Shown here piece by piece: positions 45,118 through 54,800 of a DNA stretch of 64,000 nucleotides; the first letter of the stretch is position 1; the number at the start of each line of letters is the position of its first letter. Made by a program: the position numbers and the translations under genes. The notes below the pieces were generated by a model, which was given only the letters and a program-made list of their open reading frames with translations, had not been told where the DNA came from and searched no databases. Location: the NCBI GenBank assembly GCA_938075415.1, contig CALJHC010000003.1:806001-870000 (forward strand), read 5' to 3'. The stretch is from an uncultured Rubripirellula sp. (GTDB lineage Bacteria; Planctomycetota; Planctomycetia; Pirellulales; Pirellulaceae).

Positions 45118-46410
45118 ATGAAGGTATTGATAGTCGGCAATGGCGGTCGCGAACATGCTCTGGCATGGAAAATTTCTCAGAGTCAACGTGTGGAACAAGT
45201 ATTTGTGGCACCCGGTAATGCCGGTACCGCGATTGATGCGATCAATATTCCCATCGCCGCCACAGATCAAGAAGCCCTCATTCAGTTTGCGAAAGAGGAG
45301 CAGATTGGACTGACAATCGTCGGTCCGGAGGCTCCTTTGGTCGACGGATTGGTGGATGCAATGGAAGACGCCGGCTTGAAGGTCTTTGGACCTTCCAAAG
45401 CAGCGGCAGAACTCGAAGGCAGCAAAGTTTTTTGTAAAAATCTATTGCACACCGCTAACATTCCCACCGCCACCTATCAAACCTTTGGCAGTGCTGAGGA
45501 TGCAAGCCGATACATCAAGGAACGCTACAGTGAGCCAGAAAGTTCAGTCCAATTGGTTGTCAAAGCTGACGGACTTGCCGCTGGTAAGGGAGTGATCGTT
45601 TGTGATTCTCGCTCCGAAGCACTTGATGCAATCGACCGCATTGCTTCCCGACGAGAATTTGGCGAGGCGGGAAACGAATTAATCATTGAAGAAAAATTGA
45701 TTGGTTTGGAAGCAAGCGTTCTCGCCATCACAGACGGTGAGACCATCATCACACTGCCCGCTGCACAAGACCACAAGCCAGCACTCGACGGCGACCTGGG
45801 GCCCAATACAGGAGGTATGGGTGCTTATTGCCCAACACCAATCGTCAACGAGGATCTCATGGAGCAAATTGAAGCGGAGGTCCTTGTACCAGTTGTCCAC
45901 GCCATGAAACGGGCAAGACGACCGTTTAAAGGAGTTCTGTACGCCGGTCTGATGCTCACAGCAACCGGACCCAAAGTTCTTGAATTCAATGTGCGTTTTG
46001 GTGACCCCGAATGCCAGCCGCTGTTGATGCGTCTGAAAAGTGATTTGGTTGATATTCTTGAGGCAACTGCGGACGGCCGCCTCTCAGAAATGGATCCCCT
46101 TGAGTGGGATGATCGACCCAGTATTTGTGTTGTCATGGCCAGCGAAGGCTACCCAGGGGAATACGAGAAAGGTCGCAGCATCACGGGTCTGGAGAATGCC
46201 GCCTCCATCGACGACGTGAAGGTTTTCCACGCGGGCACCAAATTAGAAAATGGTCAAGTTTTGACAAACGGTGGTCGAGTGCTGGGTGTCACTGCACTGG
46301 GCAGTTCCATCAGTAATTCAAAGCTGCAAGCTTACAAAGCAGTCAAGGAAATCCGCTGGCCGGGTGCGTGGTGTCGCAAAGACATCAGCGATAAAGCGAT
46401 GAAGTATTAG
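45118..46410 (+). CDS. purD: Phosphoribosylamine-glycine ligase
   Basis: PurD (430 residues) joins glycine to phosphoribosylamine in purine synthesis. MKVLIVGNGGREHALAWKISQS is the N-domain start; VGPEAPLVDGLVDA near 70, VVKADGLAAGKGVIVCDS near 145, GPNTGGMGAYCPTP near 230 and EFNVRFGDPECQPLL near 285 are ATP-grasp and family signatures. AGG lies eight bases before the ATG. Stand-alone gene convergent with prmC. Confidence 0.96.
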   Translation: MKVLIVGNGGREHALAWKISQSQRVEQVFVAPGNAGTAIDAINIPIAATDQEALIQFAKEEQIGLTIVGPEAPLVDGLVDAMEDAGLKVFGPSKAAAELEGSKVFCKNLLHTANIPTATYQTFGSAEDASRYIKERYSEPESSVQLVVKADGLAAGKGVIVCDSRSEALDAIDRIASRREFGEAGNELIIEEKLIGLEASVLAITDGETIITLPAAQDHKPALDGDLGPNTGGMGAYCPTPIVNEDLMEQIEAEVLVPVVHAMKRARRPFKGVLYAGLMLTATGPKVLEFNVRFGDPECQPLLMRLKSDLVDILEATADGRLSEMDPLEWDDRPSICVVMASEGYPGEYEKGRSITGLENAASIDDVKVFHAGTKLENGQVLTNGGRVLGVTALGSSISNSKLQAYKAVKEIRWPGAWCRKDISDKAMKY

Positions 46411-46560
46411 GAAAAGATGCACTCCATTGGCTCAGCATGAAGCCAGTGAACAAGAGGTTGTCGACGATGCTCCAAATCGAAAGTTTGCTCGCAAACGTAT
46501 CGAACCAGTGGAGCGACCGCAAAAGGAGTATGGTAATCAGAGATCCTACTTCCGGCCGCC

Positions 46561-46633
46561 GGCGCATCGGATTCACGACGCAACGGATTCGCGGCGCATC
46601 GGATTCACGGCGCATCGGATTCACGGCGCATCG
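46561..46633. repeat. Tandem 16-bp repeat, about 4.6 units
   Basis: Unit GGCGCATCGGATTCAC: copies at 46561-46576, 46577-46592 (diverged: GACGCAACGGATTCGC), 46593-46608, 46609-46624 and a partial 46625-46633. It lies between purD and prmC and forms the last codons and stop of prmC. Confidence 0.93.
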
Positions 46634-47534
46634 AAAGTAGTCGTCGATGACCTGAAAGATCCTTGATCGACCGCATTTCGTCAAACAAACCTGTCTCTTT
46701 CCCCAAGTCCATACATGCTTGGGAAATCATCGGGCTTAATTCAATGATTAATTGACCGCCTGAACAAAGACGCTCACGACACTGCTCGAACAACCTTTCA
46801 ATCACCTCTGTGCCACACGGCCCAGAGACCAGAGCCGATCGTGGCTCAAAATCCCTGACTGACGGTGCAAGTTCATCGTACTCCGCCTCGGTGACATAAG
46901 GTGGGTTACTGCAGATCATCGCGAATTGAGTAGGCTCTTCAACCTCGCTGAGTAAATCACTTTCCAAAAATTGCACCCGGCCATCCACTTCATGCTGTTT
47001 GGCGTTCCACTGGGCAATCTCAATCGCTTTTTGACTGATATCGACCGCCACCACTTGAGCATCTGGGATATGCTTGGCGAGGGTAACCGCAATGGCACCA
47101 CTGCCGGTTCCCACATCTGCCACATGAAGAACATTCTGTTGTCGATTCAGTCGAGCTGCACAATCCAATGCTTCGATGACTAGATGTTCCGTCTCGGGCC
47201 GAGGTATCAGCGTCGCCTCGTTGACACGAAAAGAGAGGGAATAAAATTCCCGATAGCCAACAATCTGCGCCACCGGCATTCCATCGCCTCGCCTGCGAAC
47301 CATCTCCCGAAAGGCAACCCTTTCTTCTTCGCTCGGTTCAGAGGCAAAGGCAGTGTAAAGCTCAACACGACTGCAGGACCTCGCATGGGCCAATAGAATC
47401 TCAGCATCCAGACGCGGGGACTCGCTTCCCCGCGATCGAAAAAAATCGGTTGTCCACTCGAGCAATCGCAGAATCGTCCAGGTCTGACTGCGATCTTTCG
47501 CCTGTTTGTCAGGATCCTGATTCAACTTATTCAA
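46605..47534 (-). CDS. prmC: Peptide chain release factor N5-glutamine methyltransferase
   Basis: PrmC/HemK (309 residues) methylates the GGQ glutamine of release factors. LDAEILLAHARSCSR near the N-terminus, AQIVGYREFYSLSFRVNEATLIPRPETEHLV near 80-110, the SAM motif VADVGTGSGAIAVTLAKH near 128 and ICSNPPYVTEAEYDEL (NPPY) near 200 are diagnostic. The C-terminal RRESDAP and the stop fall in the 16-bp tandem repeat, so the tail is repeat-derived. The TTG at 47534 is the only early start. Directly downstream of prfA, its substrate's gene. Confidence 0.94.
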   Translation of the reverse strand: MNKLNQDPDKQAKDRSQTWTILRLLEWTTDFFRSRGSESPRLDAEILLAHARSCSRVELYTAFASEPSEEERVAFREMVRRRGDGMPVAQIVGYREFYSLSFRVNEATLIPRPETEHLVIEALDCAARLNRQQNVLHVADVGTGSGAIAVTLAKHIPDAQVVAVDISQKAIEIAQWNAKQHEVDGRVQFLESDLLSEVEEPTQFAMICSNPPYVTEAEYDELAPSVRDFEPRSALVSGPCGTEVIERLFEQCRERLCSGGQLIIELSPMISQACMDLGKETGLFDEMRSIKDLSGHRRLLSMRRESDAP

Positions 47535-47649
47535 TCCATTATAGAAATTTAAAACCGATGCCCTCGTTATCGCAACGATTCGACATCACCTAAAGTATCA
47601 TCTGGCAAGATGGACCAAATGCTTGTTGGAACAACGTTATTCAGATAGC

Positions 47650-48732
47650 TCAATCAATCATGTCACCACGAAGTTGATCACGGTCGTACTCGATTAATGC
47701 CTCGGTCACTGAATCCAAATCACCCGTCATGATCTGATCCAATTTGTAAATGGTCAAATTAATTCGATGATCGGTGAGTCGGTTTTGCGGAAAATTGTAA
47801 GTACGAATCCGTTGAGAACGATCCCCAGAACCAATCAATCCCTTCCTTGCCTCTGCCTGCTTCAAAGCTTCTTCCTCACGTTTCTTTTCATAAATCCTTG
47901 CTTTGAGAACACGAAGTGCCTTCGCGAGGTTCTTGTGTTGGCTTTTCTCATCCTGGCACTGCACAACAATTCCTGTTTCATGATGAGTCAAACGTATCGC
48001 AGACTCTGTCTTGTTGACGTGCTGTCCTCCGGGTCCCGACGCACCAAACTTGTCCACTCGGTAATCATCCGACTTTAATTCAACCTCCACATCCTCTGGC
48101 TCTGGCATCACAGCAACGGTCGCTGCTGAAGTGTGCACCCTACCCTGGGTCTCCGTTTCAGGCACTCGCTGCACACGATGCCCACCGGATTCATACTGCA
48201 AATCTCGGAAAACACTTTCACCCTCGAGCGTCAAAGTGATTTCCTTGAACCCTCCCATCTCCGTCGCACTGGCGTCCATGATCTCGGTTTTCCAACGCCG
48301 TTTTTCCGCATAGCGACGGTACATCTCATAAAGGTCACGAGCGAAAAGCGCCGCTTCATCGCCACCCGTCCCCGCCCGCACTTCCATGACGCACCGAGTG
48401 CGGTGACTATCCTCACCTCCGACAGTGAGTGATAACAAATCTTCCCAAAGTTCCTCTCGCTGGACTCGAAGTGTTTCCATCTCTGACTCCGCCATCTCGC
48501 GTTCTTCAGAATCTTCGGCCGCTTGGGCCATCTCCTTGCAGTCCTTAATCTCGTCAGTCAATCGCTTGAAATCACGATACTTCGTGGCAATCTTGGCAAG
48601 TCCGCCATGCTCGCGCGCCGTAGCACTCATTCGGGCCCCGCTAGCCAACACCTCTGGATCCGACATGTCACGCTCCAATTGAAGGAAGCGATCCAATTTT
48701 TCCTCTAACGTGTCGCGTATCGTCGAACTCAT
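47650..48732 (-). CDS. prfA: Peptide chain release factor 1
   Basis: RF1 (360 residues) terminates translation at UAA and [24 protein letters not shown] near 120, [32 protein letters not shown] near 180, and the catalytic [28 protein letters not shown] (GGQ) near 230 are family signatures. Gene order rpmE-prfA-prmC is widely conserved. ATG start. Confidence 0.97.
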   Translation of the reverse strand: MSSTIRDTLEEKLDRFLQLERDMSDPEVLASGARMSATAREHGGLAKIATKYRDFKRLTDEIKDCKEMAQAAEDSEEREMAESEMETLRVQREELWEDLLSLTVGGEDSHRTRCVMEVRAGTGGDEAALFARDLYEMYRRYAEKRRWKTEIMDASATEMGGFKEITLTLEGESVFRDLQYESGGHRVQRVPETETQGRVHTSAATVAVMPEPEDVEVELKSDDYRVDKFGASGPGGQHVNKTESAIRLTHHETGIVVQCQDEKSQHKNLAKALRVLKARIYEKKREEEALKQAEARKGLIGSGDRSQRIRTYNFPQNRLTDHRINLTIYKLDQIMTGDLDSVTEALIEYDRDQLRGDMID

Positions 48733-48795
48733 TGATTTTCTTCTTTTAAGATTGCTACCGACTTGGTTGCGAGTCTCTCCGCGGGATCACCAATC

Positions 48796-48837
48796 ACAAA
48801 AATAGCCGCGCCGTCTGAACCTTTCAAACGACGCGGC
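48796..48837 (-). terminator. Intrinsic terminator downstream of rpmE
   Basis: On the minus strand GCCGCGTCG (48837-48829) pairs with CGGCGCGGC (48813-48805) around a 15-base loop, one T-G pair, followed by TATTTTTG. It lies 30 bp after the rpmE stop and so partially separates rpmE from prfA. Confidence 0.82.
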
Positions 48838-48866
48838 CATGGACAAATCAGGTAGCCAGTCTCTCG

Positions 48867-49106
48867 CTACTTCTTTGCAGCTTTCTTCTTGGCCAGACTG
48901 CCGTAGGTGCCAGCAGCAAATTTCTTCTGGAACTTGTCAATTCGACCCGCAGTATCCACAAATTTCAACTTGCCCGTGTAAAAAGGATGGCATTCATTGC
49001 AAATGTCAATCTTCAACTCAGGTCGCACACTTCGAGTTGTGAAGGTGCTGCCGCAACCACACGAGACCTTGGTCTCCTGGTAATTGGGATGGATGCCGTC
49101 TTTCAT
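48867..49106 (-). CDS. rpmE: Ribosomal protein L31
   Basis: L31 (79 residues from ATG 49106) of the zinc-binding type: [22 protein letters not shown] and [31 protein letters not shown] contain the Cys ligands (CGC and CNEC). The C-terminus is a basic Lys/Ala tail typical of the family. An in-frame start six codons earlier is unlikely because MKDGIHP is the usual beginning. Confidence 0.96.
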   Translation of the reverse strand: MKDGIHPNYQETKVSCGCGSTFTTRSVRPELKIDICNECHPFYTGKLKFVDTAGRIDKFQKKFAAGTYGSLAKKKAAKK

Positions 49107-49330
49107 CGCTTTTCTGCTAATCAAAGGTGTATGGAAATTCTGGCTCTGGCTTCGTACAGCTCCAGCGGATCGTGAAGATTACTCCACAAACCGCGCCTTT
49201 TTCAAGGGCGCAAAACGACGAATACCCTGCCCCGCTCATCAAAACATCGATTCCAAACACTTCTGACGTAAAAACCCACCAATACCCCCTCCACAGGGGA
49301 GATCTAGTTAAGCTCTAAATGTGAGAGAAA

Positions 49331-50287
49331 TTAGACGGCCTTCTTGGATGAACCCCTTCGCCATCGATCAGCCACGATCGTATCAATCAATAATTGACCG
49401 AGATGATAAGTGATCATCGGAATCACACTCACACCACAGTCAATCGCAATCTGCAAGCCAACCATCAACGTTTTTTGACTACCCGAGAGACCGATCGCAA
49501 TCTGTCGAGACGAATTCATTCCCAGCCATCGTGAAATTGAGATTCCAAGAAATAAGGTGACGCAATGGATCGAGACCGCGCAAAAGATCATTAATGCAAT
49601 CATCGAGAATCCATTCTGATCCTGATTTGACGCGGCACCATTCATCGTGCCGCTTGCAATGGATCCAAAAAAAACCATCACCAAGATCCCGAATTGACCA
49701 GCAACACCAATCCGTCCCTTGTTGTGATCAGCCCACCGAGCCAATCCTCCAAGACGCATCATTTGGGAAAGTATCAATGGAAAAGCAACCAATAACGTCA
49801 ATTTATTGACTTGGTCCATCGGGTTAACCTGAACCTGCTTAGCCAGCACTAACCAAATGGCAAGCGGTACTACCAAGACACAACCCAGGTTCGTCACCAC
49901 CGTCGTCATCATGGAAATCGAGTCGTCTCCACCGGCTTTCCTCGTCCACACCGATGCCGAAGCTAATGTACATGGCACGATCGCCGTGACAAAAAGACCA
50001 CCAAACAAGTCTCGGGGCAGTAAATAAACACAGGGCAGACACAATAAAGGCACGGCAATCATATTCAATCCGATTGCTAGCATTGAGGGTCGAGGCTGAG
50101 TGATGCTTCTTTTGATCTGCCCAGCTGGCAAGGTAACGCCCATCGCCCACATCACGAGAAAAACGAGGCCGTCTCGCAGGCCCGTTTGACGCAGGATCGG
50201 CTGCAGAGCCGAGGCTTGCGAAAAACCGACCAGGAAACATAACGCTAGGGAGAACAGAAACCAATTCTTCCCAAATGCCTTCCACAT
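49331..50287 (-). CDS. Bile acid:sodium symporter (BASS) family transporter
   Basis: A 318-residue membrane protein with about nine or ten helices. LVFLVMWAMGVTLPAGQIKRSITQPRP, VTAIVPCTLASASVWTRKAGGDDSISMMTTVVTNLGCVLVVPLAI (family crossover motif) and SGSQKTLMVGLQIA near the C-terminus match the SBF/YfeH-like group. Substrate unknown; bacterial members take up organic anions such as pantoate-like or bile-acid-like molecules with sodium. Divergent from the AsmA-like gene. Confidence 0.85.
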   Translation of the reverse strand: MWKAFGKNWFLFSLALCFLVGFSQASALQPILRQTGLRDGLVFLVMWAMGVTLPAGQIKRSITQPRPSMLAIGLNMIAVPLLCLPCVYLLPRDLFGGLFVTAIVPCTLASASVWTRKAGGDDSISMMTTVVTNLGCVLVVPLAIWLVLAKQVQVNPMDQVNKLTLLVAFPLILSQMMRLGGLARWADHNKGRIGVAGQFGILVMVFFGSIASGTMNGAASNQDQNGFSMIALMIFCAVSIHCVTLFLGISISRWLGMNSSRQIAIGLSGSQKTLMVGLQIAIDCGVSVIPMITYHLGQLLIDTIVADRWRRGSSKKAV

Positions 50288-50384
50288 TCTTCAATTTCCT
50301 TGAACGATCTTTCGGTAGAGTTCGCCATCGATCTAAGATCTGATCGAAGCCTTTCAAAAGGATATCCCCCAATTCGCAAGATCG

Positions 50385-50435
50385 CAGGGGTACTGACGCA
50401 GGGGTTCTCAAAGTAACCCCTGAAGAAAGTAACCC
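50385..50435. promoter_or_regulatory. Cluster of four GGGGT/ACCCC half-sites in a divergent promoter
   Basis: GCAGGGGTA (50384-50392), GCAGGGGTT (50398-50406), AGTAACCCC (50412-50420) and AGTAACCCC (50428-50436). The middle two form a perfect 8-bp inverted repeat CAGGGGTT/AACCCCTG (50399-50422). They lie between two divergent genes, as expected for a repressor or activator site, though a hairpin in the plus transcript is possible. Confidence 0.5.
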
Positions 50436-50461
50436 CAAAAGATCGAATCGGAACCAAATTC

Positions 50462-51826
50462 ATGCATGAACGGACCCAGCGAGCCATAGCGCGGCTGTTG
50501 TTCATTTTCTGCTGCGCGGTTCCAACCTGCCTGACAATCCTAAGTGTTCTAGTCACTTGGACCCCATGGTACCACGACCGAACCATCCAACACCTACAAC
50601 ACGAATTCCAGAAGGAGATTGGGTTAACGGTCAAAATCGGCAGTTACGATCACTCGGCTCCTGGTGCTTGGACCCTGACTAACCTGATCCTCTCGCACCC
50701 GGAAACCAATCAGGAGATTGCGAAAGTTCGGGAACTTCATTGGGTCATTCAGGAACAAGAAGCAAGAATCTTGATGGAGCAACCAGAGATTCAGGCTAGC
50801 CAATTACTTACCTTTTGGCATGCGATACATGATCGATTTCTGTGTCGACCGGATAAGACCGATCTTCCTACTCAGATTTCCGGTAATGACCTGACCATTC
50901 ACGGTGGCCAAGGTGGCGTGACACTTCGCGATGTGGATGCGTGGGTGCAGAGCGATGAACAAACCACCCTCGCAACCTTGCAACTTCACCTAGCAGATGG
51001 AGACATCGATTCACCGGTTCTGTTACAGATGAAACGGCAGCGGGGCGAGCGATCACTGACACTGAAACCGCCACCTCGAACGACATTAACATTGAATACT
51101 CAAGGCACTGCCCTGCCCTGCTCTGCGTTTTCAGATTTCCTCCCGATACTTGAGTCATTGGGCAGCGAAGCCAACTTCGCGGGATTGATGCAGTGGGAAA
51201 CCCAACACGATCAATGGTCACTCGATCTTGGCGGCTCTCGGTTCGACCAAATCACGCTAGACCGACTACTCCAAAACCAATCACATCGCCTCTCCGGCAA
51301 AGCGACGATTCAATTCGACCGTTGTCGAATCGAGCCCCATGAACGACGGAGCGATATTTCGGGATCGCTACTCGCACGCGACGGCCTAGCCGGTCGCTCA
51401 CTTCTCAACGGTGCCAGCGAGAATCTGAACTTAGAGTTGCTTGAATCTCAGCAGTGGGGTCAATTTGCTGGTGACATTCCCTATGATCTGCTCGCAATCG
51501 GCTTCAACATCAACGGCACACAATTACAGCTTGATGGAATCTGTCGCAGTGAAAGAGGCTATGAAAGCTATCCCGCTGGAATCGCCCTCTTGCTAAACGG
51601 CTATCCACTAGTACGTTCCACACCTGAAACCGTTGAATCCTTGAGGCTTCTTAGCGTTTTCGCACCCTCACACAGCGTTCCCGTTTTACTCTCTCAGCAG
51701 ACGAACTGGCTAACCCAAGTACTTCTTCCACCAAGTCGACCGTTGCCGAGTCAACAAACGGCACCGCCGCGAATTCGATCTGCCCGAGTTTGGCAAGGTG
51801 GTCCATCGATCTCTCAACCCAAATAG
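50462..51826 (+). CDS. Membrane-anchored AsmA-like hypothetical protein
   Basis: A 454-residue protein with a single N-terminal helix (ARLLFIFCCAVPTCLTILSVLV) followed by a large beta-rich periplasmic part. EFQKEIGLTVKIGSYDHSAPGAWTLTNLILSHPETNQEIAKVREL resembles the start of AsmA-type proteins that span the envelope, but the match is weak. The C-terminus is Pro-rich and disordered. Divergent from the BASS transporter gene and convergent with ccsBA. Confidence 0.7.
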   Translation: MHERTQRAIARLLFIFCCAVPTCLTILSVLVTWTPWYHDRTIQHLQHEFQKEIGLTVKIGSYDHSAPGAWTLTNLILSHPETNQEIAKVRELHWVIQEQEARILMEQPEIQASQLLTFWHAIHDRFLCRPDKTDLPTQISGNDLTIHGGQGGVTLRDVDAWVQSDEQTTLATLQLHLADGDIDSPVLLQMKRQRGERSLTLKPPPRTTLTLNTQGTALPCSAFSDFLPILESLGSEANFAGLMQWETQHDQWSLDLGGSRFDQITLDRLLQNQSHRLSGKATIQFDRCRIEPHERRSDISGSLLARDGLAGRSLLNGASENLNLELLESQQWGQFAGDIPYDLLAIGFNINGTQLQLDGICRSERGYESYPAGIALLLNGYPLVRSTPETVESLRLLSVFAPSHSVPVLLSQQTNWLTQVLLPPSRPLPSQQTAPPRIRSARVWQGGPSISQPK

Positions 51827-51850
51827 CTTGGGTCAAGACGATGCTCAGCC

Positions 51851-54800
51851 TCAGCTGTTGGCACCGCTATTGCCGAATGGCAATCGCATCAAACGAAACA
51901 CAGCATCGAAGGCGATGATTGCAAACTGGCTGACAATATAAATCGATAACCACATCAGAACTCCTGATGTGAAACCGTAGCTGTGCATCCCAATCCCAAG
52001 TTCGTTTGTTCCAAACCAACTCCAAGCAGTTACCACATTCCCACCAATTGCGAGAAGCGAAAAACCTCGTGGACCCACCATGCCATCCCACCTAGCGTGG
52101 AGCATCAGTGCATTCCAAATCACAATCAGCAAAGCTCCATTCTCCTTCGGGTCCCAACCCCAAAATCGCCCCCAGCTGTCATCCGCCCATAGTCCACCAA
52201 GTACGGTGCCGACAAAGCTGAAGAGTATTCCAAAGCAGGCAATACCGTAACAGCATCGATACAAATCATGCAGTGTTTTCTTGCGGGCACGCAACCAACC
52301 GGCGATCAGGTAAGCGATACCCAAGGTCCCAGCAACTAATGTCGCTACATAACCCAGCGAAACGCTGATCACATGAGTTGCAAGCCAGAACTGTGTGTCT
52401 AAAACCGCCTCCAAAACAGGCATTGTGTCACCCTTATTGAGACCATAGGCAACCAACAGCGTGATCACTCCAGATGCACCCGCGAGAACGTTGCCAATGC
52501 CGTACCGAAACAGTCGCTCAAGAACTAGGGAGAATAAGACCGCAGCCCAACCAATGAAGACCGCCGACGAATAAATATTGATCACCGGAGCCCTTCCCGT
52601 GACCAAAATCCGGCAAATTATCGCCACTGTGTGAATTATAAAGGCGACTACCAAAGCCCCCCAAACCGCTTTTCGCAAGCGAGGAAGGTTCATGGTGAAA
52701 CAAACCAAACCGTTCACTAACGCGATCAGATAGAGAACCAATGCGGTCCCAGTTGGCCAATTGGATTGCATCCAACGCTCCAGCGAAACCATTGACTGTC
52801 GGTAGCCGGGAATTGAGTAGGTGGAAACTTGTTCTTGTTGCTCATCAACTGACTCATTGAAGGACTCAGTGTTCCCTTTGGAGTAGGCAGCGATCATTGC
52901 ATCGAAATTTTTCACGCCGTACCGGGCATCTTTCAATTCCCGGTCCCCGCCTGAGCGAAGATGGTCCCAGAGAGCGTACGAAAATGCATCCCAGTCAGGA
53001 TCCAAGGGATCATTGACAACGGCTGCTTCACTGGGTTCAACCAAAGCCGGGGCATTCATTCCTTTGAGTGCATTCATGCGGTTTTCAAGTTGCCTTAGCG
53101 CGAACAACCTCCGTGTCTGCTCACTTGCACCGGGAAACATCTTTTCAAACTCTGCGGCAGGAATTTCATCGAGGTCAGGAATTCCAAAAGCTGCAGCCGT
53201 GAGAGTGTACTGCCGTGTCCGACTATCCAATTCAACCAGCTTACGTTCCTTGAAGGTCCGATCTCGCGGTTCTTTCTTTGATGCCGCTTCGACCTGCTCA
53301 TTGACGGGGGCCCAGTTTGCCAGAATCTCATTGAGCGAGTAGAGCTTGCTTTTCCTTCGCTCCAACATCAACTCACTTCGCACCTCTTCAGCATCGATGC
53401 GGAACATCGGCAAAAACCGTAATTCATCACTATCAATGGCGACTTCCATCAACCACTGCATAGCGGTTAATTTCTTCCTTCCTGAATCCTCCGCCGATGT
53501 CTTCAAACGTTGAGAACTATCCTGCGATTTACCCCCTAACCCAACCAGTCGATTCAGCATGGCCGGCGGCGCCGTATCCATCGGCAAACTCTCACGATTG
53601 CTAATTGCCTTCAAAGCTTGGCGAGCATAGGAATCAAGCGGCATGACTCGGCCGCGAAAACTAATGGGAATCGCACCGGCAGAGTAAAAGTCGAATTGCG
53701 CCTGACGTGTCTGTGGTCGAAGCGAAAACATCACTGCCTGCCACGGCACCAACATATAGATCCCCAAAAGAGCATAGGCTCCTATCGTCCCGTAGACGGG
53801 GAACAAGCTTTGCTTTGAAACACCCGCGGCAGCCTCTGAGTCGACATTCTCAGCTTTTGAATTGGGTTGCCTGGTTTCTCGCTCTCGACGCTTTAAAAAA
53901 CGTGTCAGCGTTCCCATGAAGTGAGCAAGCATACCCAACGCAGTGATGCTGCATGCAACGTAGGGAATCAGCCATCCTGAATTCCTGACAACCTGAATAC
54001 CTGTCATCTCTTTGCCGCCGGGCAAAGCTGAATAGTTGGATTGATAGAAGGTTTCTCCTCGGTATCGAAGTGGATTGTTCATCCACACTCGTTCCCGTCG
54101 ATCTTCGCCTGATTCTGGGTCGATAATACGAATAAAGGAAGAGTAATCTCTAGGTGTGGCGGTACCGCTATAGGTCACCTGTCGAACATCTTCCAACTGC
54201 ACCCAGTAAGGCTTGACCTCGCGGTGTAATTTCAAACCAAATTCATACTTCTCACCGTTAACTGAAACGGAGTCGTATAGGTCCTTGGTCGGACTGTTTG
54301 GAACAAGGACTTCTCGATCCGATAGGACCTGACTAACAAGAAATACTCCCTTTGATTCCTCGGTGGACTTGTCCAACAACTCGATATAAGCCGAGGCGAA
54401 GTTCATCTCCGCATCGGCACCACCTGACTTGCTGGCCCGCTTTGCGATCACCTCCAAACCAACACCACGATTCGCAAGATTTTTGATATCCGAAGGATCT
54501 TCCAGTGTTGAATTCTCGTAAAACTCCAAAACACGAACATTCACTGGTAGCTTTGGATCAGTGATCACTTTTCCTGATCTTGCTGCTGATGCCAGTCGAG
54601 ACGTTGGGATTGGAGTCACTGCGATACTCTGAGCAAGTTCATCAGTCTTCAAGAATGCCAGTTCCACTTCGTCAAGATTCACCAGTGTATTCGACGACTG
54701 GCCCTCGACTAACTGAAGCCTCTGTTCAAGTTGTCGATCACCAAAAACAAACTGCCCCACCATCAGCAGACCCACGCCAAGATGCAGTAGCACGTTGCCT

